NCBI GenBank assembly: GCA_033675265.1
Contig: JAUJYZ010000708.1
Location: 1 to 64,000, forward strand
Origin: Actinostola sp. cb2023
Lineage: Eukaryota; Cnidaria; Anthozoa; Actiniaria; Actinostolidae
Reading direction: 5' to 3'
Length of the DNA: 64,000 nucleotides
The position numbers were made by a program, and so were the translations under genes. The notes below the pieces were generated by a model, which had not been told where the DNA came from, made no database searches, and saw nothing but the letters and a program-made list of their open reading frames with translations. Positions 1 through 11,874 of this stretch are shown piece by piece (the stretch's first letter is position 1; every line of letters starts with the position of its first letter).

Positions 1-107
1 ACTTTACATTTTTACTAATTTAAACGAGCTGATAATTATTTTTTGTCCTATGAGTTTTGAAATTACATGATAAACCCTCATTTTTCTAAACGTTTTGAAT
101 TTTCTAG

Positions 108-917
108 GTGCTGTCTAGTCCTGAGGGGACACCTGTTAAAAGGAAAAAAGAGGATTTAGTAAGGTGCGTTCGGTAAAATATTTACAAATGTAATTATTTA
201 TACTTTTGAGATCAGAAAGGAGTATGCGTGAATTTATGTGAATAACTATTGAAAATTACACAGTTTTAGAAGTGCAGCTGAGCGAAGAACGTCATCGGCG
301 CAACATAGCAAGGAACCAACTGAGTCTGAGGTAAGGTTCTGGTTGTACATGTTCTATTAATCACGGTATAACACATTAAGTTCTCCGTAGCTGTAGTAAT
401 TGAATTTTGCTATGACTCCTATAGACTGTATCCACTCCAGACAGCAAAGAAATTTTATTCACAAGGGAGAAGGGAAAAAAAGAACCACCTTCTGGGTAAG
501 TGACATTAAAGACTACTAACACAGGCAGCCCAACTATTTCTTATTTGCCTTTAAAAAAAGTAAAACTGTATTTTTGTGTGCATTTTTTGCGTTGCATCAG
601 TGTTGTAATTTATTGGCTTCCTGTGGTATAAATGAGCATCCGCTGGTTGATCTATTGGGCTTCCTGTGGAATCTGTCCAACAGATCAACACCTAAATGTG
701 TCAGTGGGTATCTAAGGCAGTATTTAAGGACAAAGGCTTTATCGCTATTGATGTTGATGTTGTTTCCTGTTATGACATTCAAACACTGATACTTTGACAA
801 TATATTTGCTGCTTTATTATGTTATATTTTAAGGTTTCTCGCTTTAAACATAAGTATCACCACAACGTTCTGCAGTTGAGTTTTTATTTGTTACTTAACA
901 GATTTGTTTAAAATAAA
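108..917 (+). CDS. 3'-terminal exons of an unrecognised gene
   Basis: Three short exons are bounded by good splice signals: 108-163 (TTTTCTAG before, GTGCGT after), 270-330 (CAGTTTTAG before, GTAAGG after) and 425-495 (CTCCTATAG before, GTAAGT after). They join in one open frame with compatible phases, giving a hydrophilic, Lys/Glu/Ser-rich peptide of about 62 residues. A fourth exon can start at 902 after a pyrimidine-rich stretch and TTAACAG. It completes the phase, adds two whole codons, stops with TAA at 909-911 and is followed at once by AATAAA at 912-917, so it would be the last exon. The splice sites and frame are seen; the final exon is inferred. Upstream exons lie outside the window. 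No domain is recognisable, so no function is proposed. Confidence 0.5.
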
Positions 918-949
918 TATATTTTTGAATGCATGTGTAGTGTTTACCC

Positions 950-1790
950 AGACCGGGTTTACCATTGAGGGTGCGTTTACATGACTGAGTTCCACAACCT
1001 GTGATGATTCCACCTCGGTGTCTGGTCATTTGTTTCTTGCTGTTTACGTGATTTTAGGGCGAGACGAATTCATTTCGGGACGATTTCAAAATAATATTTA
1101 CATCCCGGGATGACTCATCTCAGCTGATGTAATATATTCCCTAATGCAGAATGTAGATATGAAGGACACAATAGACAGTGAACAATAGCGTATAAAAATA
1201 TTTTATGTGCTATGTAGTTTCTCCCATTTCACGTATTACACCTCCATGTGAATACACGTTTCGTTGTGTTTCTGTCACGTAAACCATATTTTTCGAGCTA
1301 TTTCTATTCTACGCTAAAGCCCGGTTCACATGAGCAACGCAAATGCAAGCGAAGCAACATACGCAGACTCAGTGATAAATTTCCTCTAAACTACCGCTAA
1401 AGGTAATCATATGTCATGACATAGGACAGACATAATTAACCACGAATATGATGATCCAGAACTGCCTAATGACGATAAATAAGTCGTAAGATACTGATAA
1501 GATGGCCTCCATCCTCTAATTGAAACGATATTTTCCAGCTCAGTAGTGACCTGTTTAGATTGTTTCACACTTTAAAAAGGATCAAGAAACGTTTTAATGG
1601 CTTTACGGGCATCAATTGTTAATTTTCCTCAACTCGATTCCTAACTCGAACTCGAACTCGAACTCGAACTCGGGCCATAGTAAATCTCATTACTGTTTGG
1701 CTTTATGTTAATTAGCGCACGCGGAAAGCATAATGATAGAGACTTAGTGTTTTATTATTGAAGTGTAATTTTTTCTGCGTGGTTTTCACC
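950..1790. other. Non-coding stretch, one short tandem repeat
   Basis: No splice-bounded ORF seen. At about 1645-1675 a hexamer CTCGAA is repeated about five times in tandem. Confidence 0.5.
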
Positions 1791-1794
1791 AATA

Positions 1795-2640
1795 GAACCA
1801 TCGGTACCACTCGTACGGACGGTACGGATTTTGATGGCCCCCCAAAAATTGGAATGCATCTTTATTAGATCAAGTTGCGTTTTGTTGATAAACAGAGGGC
1901 CCTTAGAAAATGGTACCGATGGAACGAACCGTACCGATGGTGAAACAAAAAGTCCGATGGTGAATGGTGTTGTCCGATGGTTCGAATGGTGGAAAAAAAA
2001 TTGGGAGCCCTGTATGTAATATGTTATGTTCACTTGGTTGATAGAGGAAATAGAGGGCCCTTAGAAAATGGCACCGATGGAACGAACCGTACCGATGGTG
2101 AAACAAAAAGTCCGATGGTGAATGGTGTTGTCCGATGGTTCGAATGGTGAAAAAAAAATTGGGAACCCTGTGTAATATGTCATGTTGGTTAACAGAGGAA
2201 ACAGAGGCCCCTTAGAAAATGGCACCGATGGAACGAACCGTACCGATGGTGAAACAAAATGTCCGATGGTGAATGGTGTTGTCCGATGGTTCCAATGGTG
2301 GAAAAAAAATTGGGAACCCTGTGTAATATGTCATGTTGGTTAACAGAGGACACAGAGGCCCCTTAGAAAATGGCACCGATGGAACGAACCGTACCGATGG
2401 TGAAACAAAATGTCCGATGGTGAATGGTGTTGTCCGATGGTTCCAATGGTGAAAAAAAAATTGGGAACCCTGTGTAATATGTCATGTTGTGGTTAACAGA
2501 GGAAACAGAGGGCCCTTAGAAAATGGCACCGATGGAACGAACCGTACCGATGGTGAAAAAAAAAAGTGCGATGGTGAATGGTGTTGTTCAAAATTGGAGT
2601 CTCTGGTTAACAGAGGAAACAGAGGGCCCGCACCGATGGT
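1795..2640 (+). repeat. Minisatellite with unit of about 150 bp, about five copies
   Basis: Units begin near 1890, 2047, 2198, 2350 and 2500, each with GGGCCCTTAGAAAATGG, a run of CCGATGG motifs and an A-rich stretch before TTGGGAACCCTGTG. Spacing is 150-157 bp. The last unit is truncated. ORFs on either strand here are just repeat translations. Confidence 0.85.
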
Positions 2641-2742
2641 AGACTGAGGTTAATGTTAATGTTGCTTAACAGACGTCTGGCAGATCTGAAACTATGTTTG
2701 GCGGTGAGTCTTTATACCTTCGTGGATTTGAAGATATGCGTT

Positions 2743-3027
2743 TTATTCCATAATTGTCAGAATTTTGGATTTCATTTGATGCAAAAAGATATTGACAAGC
2801 AAGCTGTCAACAGCACTCACGCAACAGACTTTCCACAAAGATTCAGATGCGAAGAAAGTATCCGAAAATCGTAACTGCTCACTCAAAATATCCTTGAATA
2901 AAGATGCCAAACCACTCACGGTCAAAGTGCTCTTATTTCCCGCTAGCAGTAACTTTGTTTTCCTGACTCGTTGTGTTATGTTGTTACAAACTGTAAGGCG
3001 ATCTTCTTCAGTTTGACTGCCATTCAT
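2743..3027 (-). CDS. Hypothetical 94-aa ORF
   Basis: An open frame of 94 codons beginning ATGAATGGCAGTCAAACTG reads as a plausible globular peptide without low-complexity bias. No family is recognised. There is no promoter or splice evidence, and a protein-like frame of this length can occur by chance. It may be one exon of a larger gene or a transposon remnant. Confidence 0.25.
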   Translation of the reverse strand: MNGSQTEEDRLTVCNNITQRVRKTKLLLAGNKSTLTVSGLASLFKDILSEQLRFSDTFFASESLWKVCCVSAVDSLLVNIFLHQMKSKILTIME

Positions 3028-3144
3028 ATGTCATCAGGTATTGAATCATCCATCTCAAAACATCAGAACAGTTTCGTATAAGTTTCATGTTATGGTACAT
3101 AGATTGCAACTAATCAAAAAGGAAAGCATAAATATAGGTTATCC

Positions 3145-3169
3145 GGGGGGGGGGGGGGGGGGGGGGGGG
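3145..3169 (+). repeat. Poly-G tract of 25 bases
   Basis: Uninterrupted G homopolymer; length may be unreliable in the assembly. Confidence 0.9.
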
Positions 3170-3364
3170 TTTGTACAATCGATGTTATTCATTTTTTAAA
3201 GCTTTTTGATTTATTAGCTTCTATAGGTTTTGTTAATTATACATTTCTGTGATCAAATTCTATGAGTTCTATGAATTAAAAGTATTTATGGCAGTATACT
3301 TCTACTGAATCTATTGACTCTGGGTCCATTCGCGCAAAACGAATATTACACTTGATGTTGCCAA

Positions 3365-3560
3365 TATGTAAATGTGCAAATGTACTACCGGAAGTGAAAC
3401 GAACTATCCGTTGAACATTCTCTTTCTTAAAATCCCTGTGACACTGTGACAATACCGGAAGTGAAACGAACGGCTATCCGTTGAACATTCTCTTTCTTAA
3501 AATCCATGTGACACTGTGACACTAGCGGAAGTGAAACGAACTATCCGTTGACACTAGTGG
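3365..3560 (+). repeat. Tandem repeat, unit about 80 bp
   Basis: About 2.5 units containing CCGGAAGTGAAACGAAC, CTATCCGTTGAACATTC and TGTGACACTGTGACA recur at about 80-bp spacing. Confidence 0.8.
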
Positions 3561-4047
3561 AAGTAAAGGAATCCCAAACCATCTCATATCTCGAATGGTA
3601 TCACATTTCCTCTTTGGCGCGAAATTTGCTTTTTGCGCGGGAAGATTTTGATCGTCAAACACAAGCTTATTTATCTCTATCTTGATACTGAAATAGCAAC
3701 TGTCATCCACTATACAGATATTATACAAATCGAATTTACAGCGGACTTACTTTAATTTACCTGCGATTATAGCTTGAAAATGTGAGTGAAATATGTATTT
3801 GTGATCTATTTTTTCTTGCAAGTGTTATATTAATATATGCAAAGATAATTGCGAAGTTCAATAACATTCAGGCCTTAGTTGTATAGCGAGAGAGATAGCG
3901 CGATCTGTTGTAAATCCGTCTCCTTCATCCGGGCTTCATGCATCCTAATGGATCCACTCACTGGATTAGGATTTATTCCACGGAAAGTGCTGGTAGTCCC
4001 CGGCATAACTGGACCAGGTCATGTGGTGTGTGTGACCTTATGGTAAC

Positions 4048-4887
4048 ATGCATGTTGCTGTCAATAAACAGTTTTCTGTCATGTCAGTTTACTCTATATG
4101 TTTTTCTATCATCAAACCATGTGGTTATTGGAATCCTGTTACTTTAGACGCTATTAATGAACATGCCAATTTATTTTATAATAATTTGCTAAATAATGAT
4201 GCAAGTGAATTACCAAAGAAAATTAAAATATTTGATGCAGATATTAATGTAGAATATACATCAACATGCTATGGAGTACTGTCAGATACTTCTCATTCTA
4301 GTAAAATATTTCTTAAAAATTGTATTTTAGGGAATACAGATGTCAAAACTACTGGATTTTTGCTTTGCTTCTCTGATTATTGTATATTAAGCTGTGTTAT
4401 GCAACAGAATTTAAAATCAAAGAGTTTGAAGTATTTTGTATTAACATGTAGCAATCAAGAATTTGGCATTTCTGACTCAGTAAGTGATATTGACTCTCTT
4501 ATTCAAGCTATTTGTAACTTCAAAGAACAAAACTCTAATTCTAATGATGAAGAGTATGTGGTATTTTTGTTATCCTGTTCTTGCGAATTGACAAATAAGG
4601 AAAGGCAAACCATTTTGAGGAAGCATAAGTCAAGTGAACAAAAACAGGTGATTAAGAATAACAATAAACAGAGTTATTCATGTATGGAACCTGCAAAGAA
4701 AAAAATACGGATACAAAATGTTAGTAATAAACAAAGATATTACAATATGGATCCTAAAAGAAAAGAAGAGGAAACTGCCAGAATGAGAGAAACATCAAAA
4801 ATGGCTAGAAAAACTAAAAATACCTTAAACTGTGATATAGATCATTGCATTTCAATTTTCCACAATAAAATAAAACAAGGTCCATAG
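4048..4887 (+). pseudogene. Truncated Helitron-type transposon ORF (N-terminal part)
   Basis: An open frame of about 279 codons. The first part (CGYWNPVTLDAINEHANLFY region) looks like the cysteine-peptidase-like module found ahead of Helitron replication proteins in animals. The C-terminal part is basic, with RYYNMDPKRKEEE-type repeats, and ends in CISIFHNKIKQGP followed by a stop. In animal Helitron polyproteins that motif is normally followed by a cysteine-rich stretch and then the Helitron helicase-like and helicase domains. Those are absent here, so this is the 5' end of a much longer element. Codon choice is strikingly A/T-rich compared with the flanks. The start is uncertain; conserved-looking residues begin near 4108. 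Family assignment is from recognition of motifs, not from a search. Confidence 0.6.
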
Positions 4888-4970
4888 CCATACATTTTAA
4901 AGAATAAATATTACTGTTGTTGTTGATCTTCCTGCAGTTCTGTAATCAGATTATTTTATTGCCAATGCAA

Positions 4971-5070
4971 ACATTTTATACTACTACCATATTATAAAAC
5001 ATTTTTTTTCTCTAATTTATATAAATTAGAGAGAAAAAATGTTTTATAATATGGTAGTAGTATAAAATGT
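4971..5070. repeat. Near-perfect 100-bp palindrome, no loop
   Basis: The two 50-bp halves are reverse complements, centred at 5020/5021, with a single mismatched pair in the T-run. It can form a long cruciform or RNA hairpin. It lies just downstream of the Helitron-type ORF. It could be a MITE with fully inverted halves. Confidence 0.9.
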
Positions 5071-5279
5071 TATTTCAAAATTGATTTTTTTTTTGTATTT
5101 TATTAATTTAACTACTTTGCTTTGATTACTCATGAGGCTCTTTCCAAGGCTTTTATTAGTCCCAAGCACAAGCTAGTCTAAAACATCAGTTATTTATTCT
5201 AATATCAGTTCTTTATCGGTACTTTATTGAAAATATAGGGAAAATACCAAAGATAATTTTGTTACAAAATGAGCAGGCT

Positions 5280-5335
5280 TAGGCTCTTACCACCCCCCCA
5301 TCCCCCTCTCCCCTCCCCCATTCCCCCCACCCCCA
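5280..5335 (+). repeat. C-rich low-complexity tract
   Basis: CCCCCC and TCCCC runs interrupted by single A or T. Confidence 0.8.
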
Positions 5336-5529
5336 GGGCACGAGTGTACGCTATATTACAGCGTCTAGTTTATGAATAAATGAAGCGTCACTCGAGAGCA
5401 CATGGCATTGTGTTGACATTTCGCACCTTTTAGCAACGAAGGTTACCACGAAGGTATATCGTCAAAAATACGATTCAAAAAAACATAACTTTCTCAAGTG
5501 AAAATAACTGAGAAAGTGTTAGGATTCTT

Positions 5530-5850
5530 CCAGACACTAAATAAGACTGATTTACGTTCGACTTAATGGCCACGTAAATCTGGTGTAAACATGACTTTAT
5601 GCAATACTTAAGTGAACCTGTAAATCCAGCTTAAAGGCAAGTTTAAGTTCTATTTAAGTTTAGCGTAAATCTACCGTAAAGTTCACAATGGACTTTACGC
5701 TATCTTTACGTTCACTTTATGCCTGGAGTGCTTAAAGCTGAACTTTACACAGCTTTAATTATGCTTAAATGCAGCTTAAAGTTGAAATAAGAACTTTAAG
5801 CAGCTTTAAGCAAAGTTTAAAGTAGCTTAAATCTAGTTTTTCGTGCTGTG
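5530..5850. repeat. Motif-dense low-copy repeat (CTTAAA/TTTACG words)
   Basis: The words CTTTAAG, CTTAAA, TTTACG and AGTTTAA, in both orientations, occur every 10-20 bp. The stretch has no long ORF and looks like a decayed inverted-repeat element. Confidence 0.45.
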
Positions 5851-6505
5851 TGCATATAATATAAGAACCAGTTCAGCCTAACAACCTGTATAGTATATAC
5901 CAGTATTTGTTACAGTTTACTTTATAATCTTGTAGATTGTTGTGAATAAATATCGTATAATTTAGCATGTGGATGACCTTTCGACATAATATGTATCTTG
6001 TTCTGTTTTGTCAGGGTAGCAAAGGGGGGTTGTTTTGTGTTTGCAAACGTTTTTTAACCATCCGATAGTAACGGCTACCCGAAAGTAACTGCCCCTTAAT
6101 TGGCCTGCTAAATTCGAAAGTAACGGGGTCCGTTACTATATCGGAATTCTACGGTAGATAGATAAACATCAGATATGCATGCCGAATAGATGGATATCTA
6201 GATCTCTTACACAACATTCGTGAGTCGGCAGTGCATAGCTCAAGTATAAGTATTTCGGAGTCGTACTGCGTGTGAGTCTTAAGATTCCGTTCTATATAAT
6301 TAATGCGCACTGGAAGCCGTTACAATTTATTTAATGAATACAGTAGCCTGATATATCCCATATACTATTTGTAACCTGGCCATATGCCAATGGTTATCTA
6401 GCAAGGAATCAACAATTAACTACAGCGAACCGGCTCAGCTCAACAAATTTAGGCTTAATATTTTTCATATTATATAGTGACATGAATACCAAAGCTTTAA
6501 TTTAA

Positions 6506-6692
6506 TACTGCGATTCTCAGTATTATGCGAACTCAGACATTAAACAGTCGGGCGGCTGGAACTTGGTTTTTCGCTTCTGTCAATAAAATTCAAAACTCAA
6601 ACAAATTCAAAACTAAATACATTCTTCGAAAAAACAAATTACAAGCCAACTGCTTAAATGAATGAGTTCGCATAATACTGAGAATCGCAGTA
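6506..6692. mobile_element. MITE with perfect 30-bp terminal inverted repeats
   Basis: 6506-6535 and 6663-6692 are perfect reverse complements (TACTGCGATTCTCAGTATTA start). Reading the termini as CTGCGATTCTC leaves TA on both sides, as expected for a Tc1/mariner-type target duplication. The interior of about 130 bp has no ORF. Confidence 0.8.
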
Positions 6693-6999
6693 AACTGAGG
6701 AGTTTCGTTTTCCCATCAGTGTAGCAAATATTCCTTTCAACTGTCAATATATAAACATCTGCGTAGAAGAGGTATTAAATACTCAATGCTAAAATGTCAA
6801 CTATACAAGACAAAATAGCGTATTTTCGTATATCAGCCCGTGTAAGCTACTTTGATAATAATAATAAACAAGACGCTCAATGAGCGTACACTCGGGCTTA
6901 TGACAAGGACAATGTCAGTTGCGTGAGGAGGGCTTCTTTCACTTCTAGTCGTCGAAGACCATGACTTAGCACTATCTCAGTATCTGCTCTGAGCGAAGA

Positions 7000-7118
7000 A
7001 TACTTCGGATTTAGTTCGATATACGCTCGGAAACTATTTGATCCGTTTATTGAGCGAATCATACTTTCGGATTTAGTTCGATAGGCGTTCGGAAAATATT
7101 CGACCCGTTTGTGGCGCC
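7000..7118 (+). repeat. Tandem duplication, unit about 62 bp
   Basis: CTTCGGATTTAGTTCGATA, then CGCTCGGAAA, then GATCCGTTT recurs as a second diverged unit beginning near 7058. Confidence 0.7.
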
Positions 7119-8040
7119 ATGAATATGCAACCTCAAGTGACCTCAAGTACGTTTAAAGATGTACCATATACGTACCTCGAACAGTCGGAGATCTTTATCG
7201 ATGCTCATCGACACAAATAATATCTCTCGTCACGCAACAGTCATTGTCATAATACCCGACTATTCAGCTTCTTCTTCTGTAATAGATCCCTAAAATCTAA
7301 GGACGTTTTGATTTCGATTATATTTTTTGCCGTTCACTGACCTGTTTTGAGCGTGGAAATTCTGTTTTAAATAGCGCTAGGCGGCAGTTCTAAAATTAGG
7401 TCGCGTAATAGATGTATGACTCAGACAAGGATCATACAACTGTCATCGTACTGAAAAGAACACGGATTTTCGAACATTGACCTTGCTCGCATTTGCTTTG
7501 ATGTAGTTTTGAAGTAAGATTTTTACGATTCCTTTTCCTTCTGAATTTTTCAAACGTGGAATAAAATAAACATCCATCATGAGTTATTGAAAATAACTCG
7601 ACTGGCTCGACTGTTTGCAAGGCTTCAGTCAATCATGCTTCTTCAATACAATATCATTTCTCTGACGTCATGACAATCAGTGACAGTTGAGAGACGAGGA
7701 GACTATGTGTCGGGTGAGTACGTACATGATACGTCTTGAGGTTGCATAGGTCAGATGGTTCTGATAACGCCCTCGCGTTTGTTTTTGTTAAATATATTTT
7801 AAGCGAGCTTCTAGTCCTTCTACCACTTCTAGTCATTGAACGATGAACTAGAATCCTGACCTTTTAATAGCTTAAAGATCAACAGCTGCTTTCAAAACTA
7901 AGATTCAAATCTACTTGAGTCCTGTGTGTCGTTTGTTTTCCCTTATCTGCCGAGTAATCTTGAAACTCGATACGATCAAATACGTGACATACTTTCTTCA
8001 TTCTTTGACCAAACAAAACTAAAAAAAAAAAGAAAGTCCA

Positions 8041-8080
8041 TTTTATAACTCGGGCTTCCTTCGGAAGGGCCCGAGTAATA
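8041..8080 (-). repeat. Hairpin motif of a dispersed family
   Basis: TTTTATAACTCGGGCTTCCT then TCGGAAGGGCCCGAGTAATA forms a stem-loop. Near-identical hairpins occur at 30046-30085 and 62563-62600, in each case next to an A-rich stretch and TCCATTTTATAA. Confidence 0.75.
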
Positions 8081-8109
8081 AAAAAGTAAAAATATGAAAG
8101 TTGCATACA

Positions 8110-8385
8110 GTATTTTATTGCATTTATATGTAGTACGTAACTCGAAAACGTGTTTGTCGAGTTTTAGGATCGAGTTACGGAGTTAACGCGTAACTTGAAA
8201 ATAATCGCTTCGTTGACTTCGAGTTACGTAACTCGATTTTGATTTCACCGATGTTTGTCATCGAGTTACGCGTAAATGTCAAAGTGGGCGTTGGCTATAA
8301 ATTATGGGTGTGTCCGAGCGCGTAACTCGAAAATCCGTAACTCGAAGTTCGTAACTCGAAGTTCGTAACTCGAAGAAAACCCTAT
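8110..8385. repeat. Dispersed GTAACTCGA-word repeat
   Basis: GTAACTCGAA or its variants (CGAGTTACG on the other strand) occur about a dozen times, ending with close tandem copies near 8325-8372. Confidence 0.7.
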
Positions 8386-8395
8386 CTCATCAAGA

Positions 8396-8763
8396 TGTGA
8401 CGAAGTCCCTCTAGACTGTTCTATAATTAGCTTAGTCACGCGTTCAGGAGATTAGCGTGTATTAGCTGTCAACACTATGACTTTCCCTGGTAATAGATTA
8501 CGTAAGATAGATTAGGAGGATACCTGACGTTCAGGATGTACGTTAGTAATATTTCTCAATGTCCACGTAATATACTTGTAATTATACTCTAGAATTATCC
8601 TTAGCTCTATCTTAAATAGAGGTACCAAATAGTTTGTATTGTAAGTTAGTTCAGTTAGAAGACTCAGAAGACATTGTAAACAAAGGTTTAAAGGAGAATA
8701 AACTGTGTCCGTTTATTTCGAGTGCTTTCGTCTGGTCTCGGGGCTTTGAGAAGCTTTGTGAAA
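8396..8763 (+). mobile_element. LTR-like region of a Gypsy-type retrotransposon
   Basis: The block starts TGTGACGAAGTCC, contains GAGAATAAACTG (polyadenylation-type signal, about 8695) and ends just before a primer-binding-site-like stretch, TTTGGTGGCAGCGACAG (8764-8780). About 80 bp further on, a gag-like ORF begins. The order LTR, PBS, leader, gag is that of LTR retrotransposons. No second LTR was found, so the boundaries are inferred; the 3' end does not show a clear CA. Confidence 0.5.
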
Positions 8764-8861
8764 TTTGGTGGCAGCGACAGTGGGATCTATATTCTTGTTG
8801 GAAGTACAGAATTGGTCTGATCATCGAGTAGGACCGACCCAAGCGTAATTAGAAAACAACG

Positions 8862-9160
8862 ATGGAGGCACTGAAGATAGAGTATAGCGGATACACGTTT
8901 GACCGGCTGAGAGAAATAGCCAGAGGAATGCGCCTATAAGTGGAAGGCAAAAAGAAAAAATAAATCATAGACATCCTTTGTAAAACAAGAGCAAACACAG
9001 AATTTACAGAGCCTCAGCATGCTACGCAGAGGGCTGTTAACCCGACATTTGCTCTGATCCAGATGATGCAAATGATGTCACACAAGCAAAGGCAAATGGA
9101 ATGGCAAAAAGGAACAAATACGTCTGCAGATGCGCATGATATATTAATCACCATGAATCG
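8862..9160 (+). pseudogene. gag-like pseudogene of an LTR retrotransposon
   Basis: An ATG at 8862 opens a frame reading MEALKIEYSGYTFDRLREIA at its N-terminus, then a TAA, then VEGKKKK, a second TAA, then about 65 open codons rich in Gln/Met (ALIQMMQMMSHKQRQMEWQK). Both stops sit in an otherwise continuous frame, which fits decay of an N-terminal gag region. The sequence is cut off where the 83-bp satellite begins. Family-level naming (Gypsy-like) is inferred from the upstream LTR/PBS-like layout. Confidence 0.55.
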
Positions 9161-9510
9161 AACATAATGCAGATACTCAAACCTTACATACAGTTGTCGA
9201 TATATTTGAGAACGGCGCATGATATATTAATCACCATGAATCGAACATAATGCAGATACTCAAACCTTACATACAGTTGTCGATATATTTGAGAACGGCG
9301 CATGATATATTAATCACCATGAATCGAACATAATGCAGATACTCAAACCTTACCTACAGTTGTAGATATATTTGAGAACGGCGCATGATATATTAATCAC
9401 CGTGAATCGAACATAATGCAGATACTCAAACCTTACATACAGTTGTCGATATATTTGAGAACGGCGCATGATATATTAATCACCATGAATCGAACATAAT
9501 GCAGATACTC
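9132..9510 (+). repeat. 83-bp tandem repeat, about 4.6 copies
   Basis: GCGCATGATATATTAATCAC occurs at 9132, 9215, 9298, 9381 and 9464, giving an exact 83-bp period with only a few substitutions. The first unit overlaps the end of the gag-like frame, so the satellite was built from or inserted into the retrotransposon body. Confidence 0.95.
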
Positions 9511-9790
9511 GATACATAAAGTTTTGGTGCATCAAAACATATCGGTAGATCAATAGAGTCCTGAATTTTCACCATTCGAACATGATATATTAATCACCAT
9601 GAATCGAACATTTATAATGCAGATACTCGATACATACAGTTTTGGTGCATAAAAACATATCGGTAGATCAATAGAGTCCTGAATTTTCACCATTCGAACC
9701 ATTAGATATCACCATTCACCATCAAACATTGGCGTTCACCATCGGAACGATCCGTACGATCCGTACCATTTTTCTTAGGGGGCTAGAGAA
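9510..9790. repeat. Derived longer units and a diverged relative of the 1.8-2.6 kb minisatellite
   Basis: Two longer units of about 105 bp share CATGATATATTAATCACCAT with the 83-bp satellite but add GTTTTGGTGCATCAAAACAT. The second grades into CACCATTCG, CACCATCGGA and CCGTACCATTTTTCTTAGGG. These are the reverse complements of words in the 1795-2640 minisatellite. Confidence 0.7.
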
Positions 9791-9956
9791 GATTACACAG
9801 GGTTCCCATTCGAAAAACATAGGTCACCAGAACGAGGCATATCCCACAGAGATCCCATTTGAAGAAATTAAATACAGTGCTTGTTCGGATTCACCATCAG
9901 TACGGATGGTAAAATTGATTTCTCCGTTCGTATCTGGTTGTGTGTATTGGACATGC

Positions 9957-10375
<419 letters not shown>

Positions 10376-10409
10376 CCGTAAACATTATTATGTATTTCCA
10401 TTTTCAGTT

Positions 10410-10562
10410 AGTTAAATATTATTATAATTATTATTGTTCTTATTATTGTTCTTATTATTGTTTTTATTATTATTATTATTAACATTATTATTGTTATTAA
10501 TATTATAATTATGATTGTTATTAATATTATAATAATTATTGTTATTATTATTATCATTGTTA
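10410..10562 (+). repeat. (ATT)n-rich microsatellite
   Basis: Interrupted ATT/TTA triplets with periodic GTT and GTTCTT. Confidence 0.95.
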
Positions 10563-10631
10563 TAACTGACGTCATACATGAAAAATTACTCGATGCTGAT
10601 TGGCGGAGAGCAAAGCAGTTCAAATGTAATA

Positions 10632-10878
10632 GACCTTTTTACCGATACTGAGACAATATTGAATTATGGGATGCCAAGGGTGCAAGCTAGTAATCATTTG
10701 GCCATGAAAAACTACGAAAACCTAATTTAAAGCAATGAATTTCTACAAAATTATAAAAATAATATATTGACGCGACTCCACACTGTACAGTTTTTGGGTC
10801 ATTTGCACCCTGAGCATCCCATAATGTATTAGCCAAAACAATAGAATCCAAAATGGCCGCCGTATCGGTACAAAGGTC
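10632..10878. mobile_element. 247-bp MITE, TA target duplication
   Basis: The termini GACCTTTTTACCGATAC (10632) and GTATCGGTACAAAGGTC (end 10878) are inverted repeats with one mismatch, flanked by TA on both sides. Internal words are also inverted (TTGGGATGCC-type near 10668 against GCATCCCATAAT near 10813). Confidence 0.85.
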
Positions 10879-11874
10879 TACTGCACAGTGCAAAATGTGT
10901 AATTCAGTGCAAAAAATGTAATTTAGTACAATTACAAACGCAAATTATCGATTTTCATTGGCTAAAATACAATAGAAAATGATATTAGCCAATCACATTG
11001 CAGTGGTTTACATGGCAACAGAACATTCACAGAAAATCAAAAAATTCAAGATGGCGGATGTTTTGCCGAAAAGGGTTCAAAAACGCTACCAAAATCACTA
11101 AAAATAAATTTTATACATTACAAAATGCGGAACGAATGCGAAAGAAGGACCCGTTGCCTGTTATTCTGGAGTTAGCAAGCACCAAAAACAAAATTTTTAC
11201 CATTTTATAAACTCGATATGAAAGTTGACGGGGAAGCCTTGACAACAAAGGAAAACTTAACGGCGATAAATGAAGAACTTTGTTGGTACTTCAAACTTCT
11301 ATAAATTAATGAGTATTCGACTTTGTTTGAGTGGTCAGGAAAGTAATGATATCATGGATATCCAGTGATTTACAGTAAGTTTAGTCGAATTTCTCTCTAG
11401 ATCTCTGAGTTCGTGAATGAACTCTCTAATTAAAAACTGAGGATCAAACTTTTGAGTTTTCGGAAATGGAAAATCAGAGTTATGTACTCGTTTCAACTTG
11501 TGCAGCCTTTGTACTTACTGTTAGTATGCTTGTCAACATGTGTCTTTTGCTGTCCAATTTTCGCTGAATCTTTTCAAGTATGTGGTGTTACGGGCGAGTC
11601 CATGTGTGTGTAGCTGTTTCTCTCTTTATTTATAATCGCTGTTTTTTGTTTACTGGATTTGTGTTTCCTCAAAATGTTTTGCCGTTCAGAATTTGTGAGT
11701 TGGCATGAGCAAGATAAAAAAAAAACTACATAGTCCTCTTCATTGCTATTTAATTTCCCCTCATCACTTGACCTGCTGTCGCAAGGAAATGACCTTCGTG
11801 TTGTCGATTTGCTGCAAGCCGTGAAATTGCCGTGAAATTGCCTGGATAAATACTATGCTCACAGGATAATTATT

